64,000 bases of DNA from an uncultured Cellvibrio sp. (GTDB taxonomy: Bacteria; Pseudomonadota; Gammaproteobacteria; Pseudomonadales; Cellvibrionaceae): contig CAMLKG010000007.1 of assembly GCA_946480695.1 (NCBI GenBank), positions 1-64,000 of the forward strand. The letters are read 5' to 3'. The notes beneath the pieces are model-generated. The model ran no database searches. It had not been told where the DNA came from and saw nothing but the letters and a program-made list of their open reading frames with translations. Made by a program: the position numbers and the translations under genes. Every line of letters starts with the position of its first letter. The stretch's first letter is position 1. Below are positions 17,149-25,658 of the stretch, in pieces.

Positions 17149-17718
17149 CTATGACCCGAGTAACGTAAGTACACCCATGGCGATAAAAATACCGCACGCG
17201 GCTTTATGTGCAAAGCCCAGCGGTAATTTATCCATTAACCATTTGCCTGCAAAGATTAACGGGATATTGGCAATCAGCATTCCCAGTGTGGTTCCGGCGA
17301 TCACGGCGAGTGTCATTAACGCCCCGGCGGAATATTTTGCAGCGAGTACCACAGTCGCAATTTGGGTTTTGTCCCCGATTTCTGCAAGGAAAAATAATAC
17401 CAATGTGGCAATGAACGGGCCGTAATTGGCGAAGCGGCCCATATCCCCATCGTCTTTGTCAGGGACCAATAACCAAAGTCCGATGGCGATAAAGCTGCCG
17501 CCGATGATCCAGGAAATCCAGTGGGAAGGAATCACATCTACCAGCGCCGCGCCCACCCAGGCAGACAGGGCATGGTTTAAGAGGGTGGCGATTAATACCC
17601 CAAGGCTGATTATCCACGGGCGGCCATAGCGCGCCGCCAGGAACAACGCGAGTAATTGGGTTTTGTCGCCGATTTCCGCAATAGCAACAACCAGGGTGGA
17701 ACTAAGGAACGCTTCCAT
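17149..17718 (-). CDS. GDT1/MneA-type manganese exporter (UPF0016 / TMEM165 family)
   Basis: About 189 residues in two homologous halves of three membrane segments, each carrying the family signature AEIGDKTQ (near residues 13 and 112), the cation site of this exporter family. Members in Vibrio and cyanobacteria export Mn2+. I start at the ATG 17718 because the protein then begins MEAFLSSTLVVAIAEIGDKTQ-like, as relatives do; ATGs at 17727 and 17763 are also in frame, but 17763 lies inside a hairpin of the riboswitch expression platform. The upstream manganese riboswitch strongly supports the function. Confidence 0.9.
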   Translation of the reverse strand: MEAFLSSTLVVAIAEIGDKTQLLALFLAARYGRPWIISLGVLIATLLNHALSAWVGAALVDVIPSHWISWIIGGSFIAIGLWLLVPDKDDGDMGRFANYGPFIATLVLFFLAEIGDKTQIATVVLAAKYSAGALMTLAVIAGTTLGMLIANIPLIFAGKWLMDKLPLGFAHKAACGIFIAMGVLTLLGS

Positions 17719-17727
17719 TATTAACAT

Positions 17728-17950
17728 TACCTGGGCGGGATGAAACACAAGAGATACCGCCATGTCCCGCCCGGAGCCATGGTGGTATCTCAGGTCTCAT
17801 CAATCCGGAGTGGCGGGCGATCGGCATCGCCGCACAAAGGACGCTTTTGCCATGCCTGGATTATCCGGCAAGTCTGTTGACAAAAGCGCTTGGCATTAAG
17901 GACTCACGTCAGTGATGCCAGAGCAGATTACTCCCCCGAGAAGGGTGGGC
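17728..17950 (-). promoter_or_regulatory. yybP-ykoY manganese riboswitch and expression platform
   Basis: On the minus strand the leader contains the two hallmark motifs of this class, GGGGGAGTA (17929-17937) and GATGAGACC (17793-17801). Between them lies a TCAACAGACTTGCC element and a long helix (gcgcttttg with caaaagcgt). Directly after GATGAGACC, gagataccacc can pair with ggcggtatctc (10 of 11 bases), forming a hairpin just upstream of the exporter start that probably acts as the on/off element. Known members turn on Mn exporter genes when Mn2+ is high. Confidence 0.85.
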
Positions 17951-17952
17951 GC

Positions 17953-17981
17953 ATTATAGGTAGGGCCGCCGGAAGCAACAA
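17953..17981 (-). promoter_or_regulatory. sigma-70 promoter of the manganese riboswitch transcript
   Basis: On the minus strand TTGTTG (17976-17981) and a perfect TATAAT (17953-17958) are separated by 17 bases. The predicted start, near 17946, is just before the first riboswitch helix. Confidence 0.75.
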
Positions 17982-18077
17982 CCCCGGCACACTTATTCCC
18001 CCCCAAATCCAGCCAAATGTTTGACTGCTTATTTCGCTAGCAAAACTAAGTCGTTGATAATTCTATAAAAAGTGGAT

Positions 18078-18093
18078 TGGCATTGCGCTTGCA
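18078..18093 (+). promoter_or_regulatory. sigma-54 promoter of fleSR
   Basis: TGGCAT, five bases, TTGCA: the invariant GG (18079-18080) and GC (18091-18092) have the exact RpoN spacing. It lies about 96 bases upstream of the fleS ATG, matching the FleQ/RpoN control of fleSR known in Pseudomonas. fleQ itself is not in the window. Confidence 0.8.
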
Positions 18094-18188
18094 AATACCC
18101 GTATATCCCTGCACCAGGTGAGCAGGTTTCGCTGGATTCTTGACACTGATCGCAGACCAATACGCAAATTCCTTGCCGCGGAGTTTTT

Positions 18189-19472
18189 ATGACGCAAGCA
18201 GCGCCTTCTTTAGTTAAGGCCGTTCCGGCTACTGCCAAACCCCTCAACCTGATGGGCCAGGAGGTTAAAGTCCCGGTCATCAACACATTGGGCCGTGCGG
18301 ACAAAGGCGCGGTAATTGACGGCTTTACCGGCGTATCAGACCAGCTTGTGGATTCGTTTCACCTGCTGGAAAACCGTGTGGCTGAGTTAAACCAGGAATT
18401 GAGCCAACTGAGTGATCGTCGGCTCGGTGAGCTGGCGGAAAAGGAAAAGCTGGCGCACCGGCTGGAAAGCTTGCTGAATTTTTTACCGGGTGGTGTGGTA
18501 GTACTGGATTCGTCCGGACGGGTAGCGGAATGCAACCCGGCCGCTACCCAATTGCTGGGTGAGCCGCTGCAAGGCGAATTATGGCGCGATGTGATCACCC
18601 GTTCCTTTGCCCCGCGCAAAGATGATGGGCACGAAGTTTCATTAAAGGATGGCCGCCGTGTGAGTATCCAAACCCGCAACCTGGGTGAGGATGGCCAGAT
18701 CATTTTGCTCACCGACCAAACCGAAACGCGCCGTTTGCAGAGTGAATTAAGTCGCCATGAGCGTTTATCCGCACTGGGCAAAATGATGAGCGCCCTGGCC
18801 CATCAAATTCGCACACCCTTATCGTCAGCCATGTTGTACGCAGGGCATTTATGCAACGGAAAGCTGGATGGTGAACGCCGCCAGCAATTTTCCGAAAAAA
18901 TCCTCGGCCGCTTGAATAATATCGAGCGGCAAGTCCAGGACATGTTGTTTTACGTTAAGGGTGAGCTGCCGTTGAACGATGTTATTAGCCTGGCGCAACT
19001 ACAGGCTGAATTGGCTGAAGCGATGGAAGTGCCGCTCATGACCAGCGAATCCCATTGTGAATGGATCATCCATTGCCGCGAGCAATATATCCAATGCAAT
19101 CGCGAAGCCTTAATCGGTGCGGTATTGAACCTTGTCAACAATGCCATCCAGGCAGTAGGCCGGGGAGCGCAGTTACGCATCGAGTTTAACCATTACCCGC
19201 AAGCGTTAAATGATCCGGAACTTGCCAATGAAACACCGCAATTCTGGATTCGTGTATGCGATAAGGGCCCGGGAATCCCGCCGGAAATGTTGGCCAATGT
19301 CGGGGACCTGTTTGTAACAACCAAGGCGCAGGGTACAGGCCTGGGCTTAAGTGTGGTGAAAGCGGTTGCGCGTGCGCATCACGGTAAATTTTTATTGCAA
19401 TCCACTTTAGGCAAGGGCACCTGTGCCAGTTTGCTATTGCCTTTCGCAAATTTTTCATCGGTAGGGGAATAA
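18189..19472 (+). CDS. fleS: flagellar two-component sensor kinase FleS
   Basis: Cytoplasmic histidine kinase that phosphorylates FleR in the flagellar cascade. 427 residues without membrane segments. A coiled-coil (about 55-95) leads to a PAS domain (about 95-190, FLPGGVVVLDSSGRV). The phospho-acceptor is H205 in ALAHQIRTPLSS, and the ATPase domain has an N box NLVNNAIQAVG and G boxes DKGPGIPP and GTGLGLSVVKAV. GGAG lies 6 bases before the ATG. Two bases separate the stop from fleR, so they form one operon behind the sigma-54 site at 18078. Confidence 0.93.
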   Translation: MTQAAPSLVKAVPATAKPLNLMGQEVKVPVINTLGRADKGAVIDGFTGVSDQLVDSFHLLENRVAELNQELSQLSDRRLGELAEKEKLAHRLESLLNFLPGGVVVLDSSGRVAECNPAATQLLGEPLQGELWRDVITRSFAPRKDDGHEVSLKDGRRVSIQTRNLGEDGQIILLTDQTETRRLQSELSRHERLSALGKMMSALAHQIRTPLSSAMLYAGHLCNGKLDGERRQQFSEKILGRLNNIERQVQDMLFYVKGELPLNDVISLAQLQAELAEAMEVPLMTSESHCEWIIHCREQYIQCNREALIGAVLNLVNNAIQAVGRGAQLRIEFNHYPQALNDPELANETPQFWIRVCDKGPGIPPEMLANVGDLFVTTKAQGTGLGLSVVKAVARAHHGKFLLQSTLGKGTCASLLLPFANFSSVGE

Positions 19473-19474
19473 TC

Positions 19475-21058
19475 ATGGCTTTGGCATTGCAACAAGCTGA
19501 ATTTGAACATGCAATCAAGGTGTTGGTTGTTGAAGATGATAATAATCTGCGCGAGGCGCTTACCGATACGTTGCAGTTGGCGGATTATCCGGTAATTCCG
19601 GTGGCAAGCGCAGAAGACGCGCTCAAGCAATTGGCCTTGTATAACGATATTCGCATGATTGTTTCCGATGTGAATATGGGTGGTATGAGTGGCCATGATT
19701 TGTTACGTGCGGTCAAGCAGGATTATCCCCACATCCCGATGATGTTGATTACCGCTTACGCGAGTATTAGCGAATCTGTTGATGCGATGAAACAGGGTGC
19801 AGTTGATTATTTGGTGAAACCCTTTGCTCCGCAAACATTGGTGGAGGCGGTTGCCCGTCATTTGGGGGTTGCACAAACCTCCGGTGACGAACCTGTGGCT
19901 ATGGCGCCATCGAGCAGGCAGTTATTGCAATTGGCGCAACGTGTAGCCCAATCGGATTCAACCGTATTGGTTGTCGGCGAATCCGGTACCGGTAAAGAAG
20001 TGCTTGCACGTTATATCCATGACCACTCACCGCGCCGCAACCAGCCTTTTATTGCCATTAACTGTGCCGCTATTCCGGAAAATATGCTGGAAGCCATGTT
20101 GTTTGGCCATGAAAAAGGCGCGTATACCGGCGCGCATACCAGCAGCCCGGGTAAGTTTGAGCAGGCCAATGGCGGGACTTTATTGTTAGATGAAATTTCC
20201 GAAATGGATATTGGCTTGCAAGCCAAATTATTGCGTGTATTGCAGGAGCGCGAAGTAGAGCGCCTGGGCGGACGCAAAACCATTAAATTGGATGTGCGTG
20301 TCATCGCTACATCTAACCGCGATATGCGCAGCGAAGTGGTAGGCGGAAAATTCCGTGAGGATTTATATTATCGCTTGAGCGTGTTGCCATTGCAGTGGGC
20401 ACCGCTGCGCGACCGTTTGGAAGATATTATCCCGCTGGCGGAAAAACTATTGCAAAAACACGCCCACAAGCAAAACCGTCGCGGCGTGAATTTATCGCCA
20501 GGTGCGCAACAACAATTACTCGCATACCCCTGGCCGGGCAACGTGCGCGAACTGGATAACATCATGCAGCGCGCATTGATTTTGCAGCCGGGTAAATCTA
20601 TCCAGGCGGAAGATTTAGGCTTGGGTGGTGACGGGCCTTATTCACAAAGCCCGATGCATTACAGCCAGAAACCCAATCTGTTAGAGGCAGCACAAATTAT
20701 GAGTGCGGTACCGGAGCGTATGGCGATCGAGTCACCATTGGTGTCACCGGCAAGCGCATCGGCCTATGCCAATCCCGTGTATCGCGCCGGCCAGTTCCCT
20801 GTCAGCCAATTTTCGGTCGGGAATGTGGCGAACGATAATCTTGCATTGCTCAGCAACGCGCCGGTTAATCATGCCTCGTTAAATAATCCGGCCCTGGGCA
20901 ATGACCTGAAGCAACGCGAATACGAAATTATTATGAACACCCTGCGAATTGAACGCGGCAGCCGTAAAAATACCGCCGAGCGTTTGGGTATCAGCGCCCG
21001 CACGCTACGCTATAAAATCGCGCGGTTGCGTGAAGAAGGGTATGAGATTACCGAGTAA
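19475..21058 (+). CDS. fleR: sigma-54-dependent response regulator FleR
   Basis: Phosphorylated by FleS, it activates RpoN-dependent class III flagellar genes in the Pseudomonas scheme. 527 residues: receiver (about 15-125, phospho-acceptor D65), AAA+ domain (about 145-370) with Walker A GESGTGKE at 168-175 and the sigma-54-contact loop GAYTGA at 215-220 (Tyr for the usual Phe), then a Fis-type helix-turn-helix near 485-525. A linker of roughly 100 residues rich in Ala, Pro, Ser and Asn joins the last two. A terminator follows at 21070. Confidence 0.94.
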   Translation: MALALQQAEFEHAIKVLVVEDDNNLREALTDTLQLADYPVIPVASAEDALKQLALYNDIRMIVSDVNMGGMSGHDLLRAVKQDYPHIPMMLITAYASISESVDAMKQGAVDYLVKPFAPQTLVEAVARHLGVAQTSGDEPVAMAPSSRQLLQLAQRVAQSDSTVLVVGESGTGKEVLARYIHDHSPRRNQPFIAINCAAIPENMLEAMLFGHEKGAYTGAHTSSPGKFEQANGGTLLLDEISEMDIGLQAKLLRVLQEREVERLGGRKTIKLDVRVIATSNRDMRSEVVGGKFREDLYYRLSVLPLQWAPLRDRLEDIIPLAEKLLQKHAHKQNRRGVNLSPGAQQQLLAYPWPGNVRELDNIMQRALILQPGKSIQAEDLGLGGDGPYSQSPMHYSQKPNLLEAAQIMSAVPERMAIESPLVSPASASAYANPVYRAGQFPVSQFSVGNVANDNLALLSNAPVNHASLNNPALGNDLKQREYEIIMNTLRIERGSRKNTAERLGISARTLRYKIARLREEGYEITE

Positions 21059-21069
21059 TTGCTTCCGCG

Positions 21070-21102
21070 ATTGCCCCGCCGCCAGGTGGGGCAATTTTAT
21101 TT
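21070..21102 (+). terminator. rho-independent terminator after fleR
   Basis: Arms attgcccc (21070-21077) and ggggcaat (21088-21095) with a 10-base loop are followed by a T-rich tail. The left flank is not A-rich, so it should act only on the plus strand. Confidence 0.75.
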
Positions 21103-21115
21103 CCACCGGGATGTT

Positions 21116-21334
21116 TCAGTGGAAATAGTCAAATTCATATTCGCAAGTTTCACGCGCCAGCCGTTTGGCTTCCCATTTTTGTTCGAGCTTGCGCCGGCAT
21201 TCCATATTGCGGCGAATTTGTTGCCGCTTCGTTTTTGAAACCATCGCGTCGGCAAGAAAGCTTGCCATCGCATTGTCCAGCAACTCCTGCTCATTGATTG
21301 CATTTGCATTTGCATTTGCATTTGCATTGCTCAT
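21116..21334 (-). CDS. small PA3496-like basic protein with Asn-Ala repeats, 72 aa
   Basis: The C-terminal half (RRNMECRRKLEQKWEAKRL, then an acidic/aromatic end) resembles the conserved tail of the PA3496 family of small Pseudomonas proteins, whose role is uncertain. The N-terminus contains five Asn-Ala pairs encoded by a perfect 6-bp tandem repeat (about 21297-21328). GGAG 6 bases before the ATG at 21334 fixes the start; the longer frame to 21400 lacks this. It lies alone on the minus strand between fleR and fliE. Family match moderate. Confidence 0.7.
   Translation of the reverse strand: MSNANANANANAINEQELLDNAMASFLADAMVSKTKRQQIRRNMECRRKLEQKWEAKRLARETCEYEFDYFH
21297..21328. repeat. hexanucleotide tandem repeat (atttgc)5
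   Basis: About five copies of atttgc in tandem, inside the small minus-strand gene, encode Asn-Ala dipeptides. Unit length is a multiple of three, so copy-number changes would lengthen or shorten the protein without frameshifting it. Confidence 0.9.
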
Positions 21335-21463
21335 TGAGGGCTCCTTGGTGCGGATCGCTACGGGGATTTTCAAGCGGATGTTATTCCGCCCAAATGACAA
21401 AAATATGAAAATCCCGCGACAAAATGGTTACCTTCTGGCAACGCATTGCCGCGCGGCAAATCT

Positions 21464-21479
21464 TGGCCTGCTTTGTGCA
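21464..21479 (+). promoter_or_regulatory. sigma-54 promoter of fliEFGHIJ
   Basis: TGGCCT, five bases, GTGCA: GG at 21465-21466 and GC at 21477-21478 have the correct 10-base gap. The site is 84 bases upstream of fliE, as expected for a FleQ/RpoN-controlled basal-body operon. Confidence 0.65.
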
Positions 21480-21562
21480 AAATTCCCTGCAAAGACAAAT
21501 TCCATGGCATTTATGCCAATTTTTTGTCGGTATGTTGGTTAAGGTATTCAAGGGGCCGGATC

Positions 21563-21937
21563 ATGACAGATCGCGTAGATATCAATCGATTACTCGGCGA
21601 AATGCGCAGCTTGAAAGCGCAGACCCAGGTATTCCAACGTCCCCAGGGCGTTGCCGATGCACCCGGTGGATTACGTAGCCTTGGTGCTGTACCTGTTGAA
21701 GGGCCAACCAAGGTCCCCGGTTTCGGCGATTTAATGACGCAAGCCATTAACAAAGTGAATGACGTGCAAAAAACTTCAAGCAATATGGCGGAAGCCTACG
21801 AGCGCGGTGTGGCCGGTGTCGATATTACCGATGTGATGATTGCCTCGCAGAAAGCCTCGGTGGCGTTCCAGGCGACAGTACAAGTGCGCAATAAATTAAT
21901 TGACGCTTATCGCGATGTAATGAACATGCCCATTTAG
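21563..21937 (+). CDS. fliE: flagellar hook-basal body complex protein FliE
   Basis: FliE joins the MS ring to the rod. The ATG at 21563, with AGGGG upstream, gives 124 residues; the C-terminal block [18 protein letters not shown] and [17 protein letters not shown] is the family hallmark. The N-terminus (about 50 residues, Pro/Gly-rich) is more variable. First gene of the operon running to fliJ, 75 bases before fliF. Confidence 0.95.
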   Translation: MTDRVDINRLLGEMRSLKAQTQVFQRPQGVADAPGGLRSLGAVPVEGPTKVPGFGDLMTQAINKVNDVQKTSSNMAEAYERGVAGVDITDVMIASQKASVAFQATVQVRNKLIDAYRDVMNMPI

Positions 21938-22012
21938 TTTATGGATGCTTTTAATAAGCAGTTCGGTTGAATCTTATTTAACGCTAAACAGTAAATCCAA
22001 GGTGTATTGATT

Positions 22013-23725
22013 ATGGCAACTCCAGCCGCTTCCCAAACTGACAACCTGCCGGCGGAAAAACCCAAAATGGGCGGTGATTTCCTGGAAGGGTTAAGCAGCC
22101 TGAATTTACTGCGCCAAATTGGCCTGATGGTCACACTCGCCGCGAGTGTCGCCATCGGCTTTGCGGTGGTGATGTGGATTCAGGGTGAGGATTATCGACC
22201 GCTGTATGGCCGCATGGATAACCTGGATGCTGCCAATGTGGTGGATGTGCTGGAACAAAACCAGATTAAATTTAAAGTGGACGAAAACTCGGGGGCAATC
22301 CTGGTTGCATCCGAAGATGTGCATATGGCCCGTTTGAAATTGGCTGAATTCGGATTGCCATCCAGCCCGACCCAGGGCTTTGAATTAATGGACAAGGAAC
22401 AGCCATTGGGTACCAGTCAATTTGTAGAGAATACCCGTTACCAACGCAGTATCGAAGGCGAGCTTGCCCGTACCATTACCAGTATTACCAGTATTCGCAG
22501 CGCGCGCGTGCACCTTGCAATTCCGAAGAAAACCGTGTTCGTGCGCGATGTAACCAACCCCACCGCGTCGGTGTTTGTCGAAGTATTTGCGGGCCGGAAT
22601 GTCGATCCGGCGCAAGTGAAAGCCATTATGAATCTGGTCGCTTCATCTGTGCCCGGTATGAAAATGGCCGACGTAACTGTAGTGGACCAACACGGCAATC
22701 TGTTATCAACCGGTGAGGAAAGTGCGGAACTGCTGCTTGCGGAAAAACAACACAAATATTCACAGGATGTAGAGTCCGGTGTTATCAAACGTATTAACAG
22801 TATCCTTGAACCGGTAGTCGGGTCTGGCAAATTCCGCGCGGAAGTCAGTGCCGACATCGACTTCACCGCTGTTGAGCAAGCTGCTGAAACATTTAACCCG
22901 GATTTGCCGGCAATCCGTTCCGAGCAAACCTTGAATGAAACCCGCCGCGCGGGTGATGTCGCGGCGGGAATTCCCGGTGCGTTGACTAACCAGCCGCCCG
23001 GAACCGAAACCGCAGCGCCTGAACAAATTGACCCTGTTACCGGCCAGCCGGTGGCAGCGCCGCAGCCTACTAACAATCGTGAACAGGCTACGCGCAATTA
23101 CGAGCTGGACCGTACCGTGAGTTACACCAAGCATCAACAAGGCACATTAAAACGTTTAACCGTCGCGGTGGTGGTGGATGACAAGGTGGTAACCAATGCC
23201 GACGGTACCCAGACCCTGGTGCCCTGGACTGAAAACGAATTGGAACGCTTGTCTATACTGGTGAGGGACGCGGTGGGCTTCAGCGCGGTACGGGGTGACA
23301 GTGTGAATGTATTGAACTCGCCCTTCGCCGGGCGGGTAATTGACCCCACAGTGGGCGTGAGCGAAGTTCCCTGGTGGGAACAATGGGTACTGCCCAATAT
23401 CAAATACATCGCGAGCGTACTTGTCATCCTGCTAATTGTGTTTGGTTTGTTGCGCCCGATGTTCAAAAGTTTATCCAGGCAAGGCGGCAAGCTGGCGGAG
23501 GAAGAAGAAGCTCGCCAGTTGGCGGCGCTGGAAGCGGCGGGTGGTATATCCGGCCTGGAAAATATGTCTGATGAGACGGTAACCCTTACCGGCGGCCACG
23601 CGCTTATGTTGCCGGGGCCAGAGCAGGGTTACGAAGAACAAATTAACGCTATTAAAGGTTTGATTGCCGATGATCCGGGCCGCGTGGCCCAGGTTGTTAA
23701 AAAGTGGATAAATCGCGATGACTGA
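22013..23725 (+). CDS. fliF: flagellar MS-ring protein FliF
   Basis: Forms the inner-membrane MS ring that seeds the basal body. 570 residues from the ATG at 22013 (a TTG six bases earlier is less likely). Membrane helices flank the periplasmic ring-building domains at about 37-57 and 455-475. The domains include RYQRSIEGELARTI and SARVHLAIP. A low-complexity Pro/Ala/Thr insert lies near 320-355, as in other FliF. The cytoplasmic C-terminal peptide (last ~40 residues) is the FliG-binding tail. Its end overlaps fliG by 8 bases. Confidence 0.96.
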   Translation: MATPAASQTDNLPAEKPKMGGDFLEGLSSLNLLRQIGLMVTLAASVAIGFAVVMWIQGEDYRPLYGRMDNLDAANVVDVLEQNQIKFKVDENSGAILVASEDVHMARLKLAEFGLPSSPTQGFELMDKEQPLGTSQFVENTRYQRSIEGELARTITSITSIRSARVHLAIPKKTVFVRDVTNPTASVFVEVFAGRNVDPAQVKAIMNLVASSVPGMKMADVTVVDQHGNLLSTGEESAELLLAEKQHKYSQDVESGVIKRINSILEPVVGSGKFRAEVSADIDFTAVEQAAETFNPDLPAIRSEQTLNETRRAGDVAAGIPGALTNQPPGTETAAPEQIDPVTGQPVAAPQPTNNREQATRNYELDRTVSYTKHQQGTLKRLTVAVVVDDKVVTNADGTQTLVPWTENELERLSILVRDAVGFSAVRGDSVNVLNSPFAGRVIDPTVGVSEVPWWEQWVLPNIKYIASVLVILLIVFGLLRPMFKSLSRQGGKLAEEEEARQLAALEAAGGISGLENMSDETVTLTGGHALMLPGPEQGYEEQINAIKGLIADDPGRVAQVVKKWINRDD

Positions 23726-24761
23726 TGCAAACGCTAACGCCAATGATAAGGCGGTCGCCAAGCCCGCACTGAAAATGCGCTCTGTGGACCAGGCGGCAAT
23801 TTTATTGATGTCGCTGGGTGAAGCCGATGCGGCGGAAATCCTCAAGCATATGGGGCCGAAGGAAGTGCAGCGTATTGGCGCTGCGATGACCCAATTGCAA
23901 AACGTACAACAATCGGAAGTGCAGGGGGTCCTGGCTAACTTCCTTGATGAAGTGCGCACGCTGACAGGCCTGGGTGTGGGTGCGGATAACTATATCCGCA
24001 AAATGCTGGTTACCGCCCTGGGCGAAGATAAGGCCAATGGTTTGATCGACCGCATTTTGATCGGCGGTAATACCACTGGTTTGGATACGCTGAAATGGAT
24101 GGAAGCACGCTCGGTCGCTGACATTATTCGCAACGAGCACCCGCAAATCCAGGCGATTGTTATCGCTTACCTGGACCCGGACCAATCGGCGGAAATCCTC
24201 ACCTATTTCCCGGAAAAGGTACGCCTGGACATTATGATGCGCGTTGCGTCCCTCGATACCGTGCAACCGAGCGCCTTGCAAGAACTTAACGATATCCTGG
24301 AAAAACAATTCTCCGGCAACGCCGCCTCGCAAACCAAGACAATGGGCGGTTATAAGGTGGCGGCGGAAATCATGAACAACCTGGATGGTTCAATCGAAGC
24401 GGAATTGATGGAAAGCATCAAGGAAATCGACGAAGACATGGGCAACCAGATCCAGGACCTTATGTTTGTATTTGAGAACCTCAAGGAAGTGGACGATCGC
24501 GGTATTCAATCATTGTTGCGCGAGGTTTCTTCCGATGTGCTGGTGGTCGCCCTTAAAGGTGCCGACGACGAACTCAAGGATAAAATCTTCAAGAATATGT
24601 CCAAGCGCGCGGCCGAATTGTTGCGTGACGACCTGGAAACCAAACCGCCGATGCGCCTGGCGGATGTGGAAGCCGCGCAAAAAGAAATCCTGATTACCGC
24701 GCGCCGCATGGCGGATGCGGGGGAAATTATGTTGGGTGGCGGCGGCGACCAAATGATTTAA
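23718..24761 (+). CDS. fliG: flagellar motor switch protein FliG
   Basis: Rotor protein that links the MS ring to FliM and takes torque from the stator. 347 residues; N-terminal (LLMSLGEADAAEILKHMGPKEVQ region), middle (with EHPQIQAIVIAYL, the EHPQ motif) and C-terminal torque domain with alternating charges (GADDELKDKIFKNMSKRAAELLRDDLE region, about 280-310). It begins with Asn/Ala repeats (residues 4-9) not essential to the fold. It overlaps fliF by 8 bases. Confidence 0.97.
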   Translation: MTDANANANDKAVAKPALKMRSVDQAAILLMSLGEADAAEILKHMGPKEVQRIGAAMTQLQNVQQSEVQGVLANFLDEVRTLTGLGVGADNYIRKMLVTALGEDKANGLIDRILIGGNTTGLDTLKWMEARSVADIIRNEHPQIQAIVIAYLDPDQSAEILTYFPEKVRLDIMMRVASLDTVQPSALQELNDILEKQFSGNAASQTKTMGGYKVAAEIMNNLDGSIEAELMESIKEIDEDMGNQIQDLMFVFENLKEVDDRGIQSLLREVSSDVLVVALKGADDELKDKIFKNMSKRAAELLRDDLETKPPMRLADVEAAQKEILITARRMADAGEIMLGGGGDQMI

Positions 24762-24803
24762 TCCGGCGTTGCCATTCGTTAATGTTGTTGGGATAAAGCC
24801 ACC

Positions 24804-25652
24804 ATGTCCGATTCCATATTGCCAAACCGTATTCCAGCGGAAGCGGTTGACCAGGCGACCACCTGGATCTTGCCGCCGGTCAGCGACAATGGGCGGGTGC
24901 TGTCATCCGCGGAAAAAGAAGCGCGGGAACGGCGCGAGCGGTTGTTGCGCCGCGAACAGGAAAAAATTGAAACCGTTGAGATGCCAGTGCAGGAACAGGT
25001 TCCGCAAGTGGGCATGACCGCCGAAGAAATGCAGGCGATCTTTGACGCAGCGGAGAAGGACGGTTTCGAGCAAGGGCACAAGGAAGGTTTTGCCAAAGGC
25101 ACTACCGAAGGTTATGAAGCCGGGCGCCAACAGGGCTTGAAAGAAATGCGCGCCCAGTTGGTCACCGAGCAACAACGCTTCCAGGCCTTGGCAAGCGCGT
25201 TGCTTGATCCGATACACGCGCAAGACGATGACCTTGAACAAATGTTGCTGGACATCATTTGCACGCTTACCCAAAGCGTGGTGCAACGCGAGGTTCAAAC
25301 GGATTCATCGCAGATCCTGGCGTTGGTGCGCAATGCCATCGCGGCATTACCGGTGGGCAGCAAGAATATTCGTGTATGTTTGAATCCCGACGATTTGGCG
25401 GCGATAGAAACTTACGCTGCCGAGCAACAACTGGACTGGAAGTTCTTCGCAGACGAGGAGCTGCTGCCAGGGGGTTGCCGTATCGAAACCCCGGAAAGCC
25501 GTGTGAATTTTTCAGTGTCTTCGCGGTTGCAAACCCTGCTCGAGCAATTCCTCACCCGGCAATTAGCCGCAACAGACGAGGACCTGGCGGGCGACGAGTC
25601 ACCACCTGGAGACGGATTACCACCCGCTCCTTTTTCCAGTGGTAACAGGTAG
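24804..25652 (+). CDS. fliH: flagellar export ATPase regulator FliH
   Basis: Stator-like peripheral protein that binds and holds back the export ATPase FliI. 282 residues: a charged coiled coil (about 30-75), the GxxxG-type glycine repeats typical of FliH (FEQGHKEGFAKGTTEGYEAG, about 89-108), and the C-terminal V-ATPase-E-like domain (about 120-255). A Pro/Ala-rich tail of about 30 residues follows. Six bases separate it from fliI. Confidence 0.92.
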   Translation: MSDSILPNRIPAEAVDQATTWILPPVSDNGRVLSSAEKEARERRERLLRREQEKIETVEMPVQEQVPQVGMTAEEMQAIFDAAEKDGFEQGHKEGFAKGTTEGYEAGRQQGLKEMRAQLVTEQQRFQALASALLDPIHAQDDDLEQMLLDIICTLTQSVVQREVQTDSSQILALVRNAIAALPVGSKNIRVCLNPDDLAAIETYAAEQQLDWKFFADEELLPGGCRIETPESRVNFSVSSRLQTLLEQFLTRQLAATDEDLAGDESPPGDGLPPAPFSSGNR

Positions 25653-25658
25653 GCCACC

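Noticed and set aside
21436..21449. Second possible sigma-54 site before fliE
   Set aside because: GG and GC are separated by 9 bases rather than 10; the site at 21464 fits better.
22438..23097. 219-aa open frame antisense to fliF
   Set aside because: Low-complexity Cys/Ser/Arg composition and full overlap with fliF; a shadow frame.
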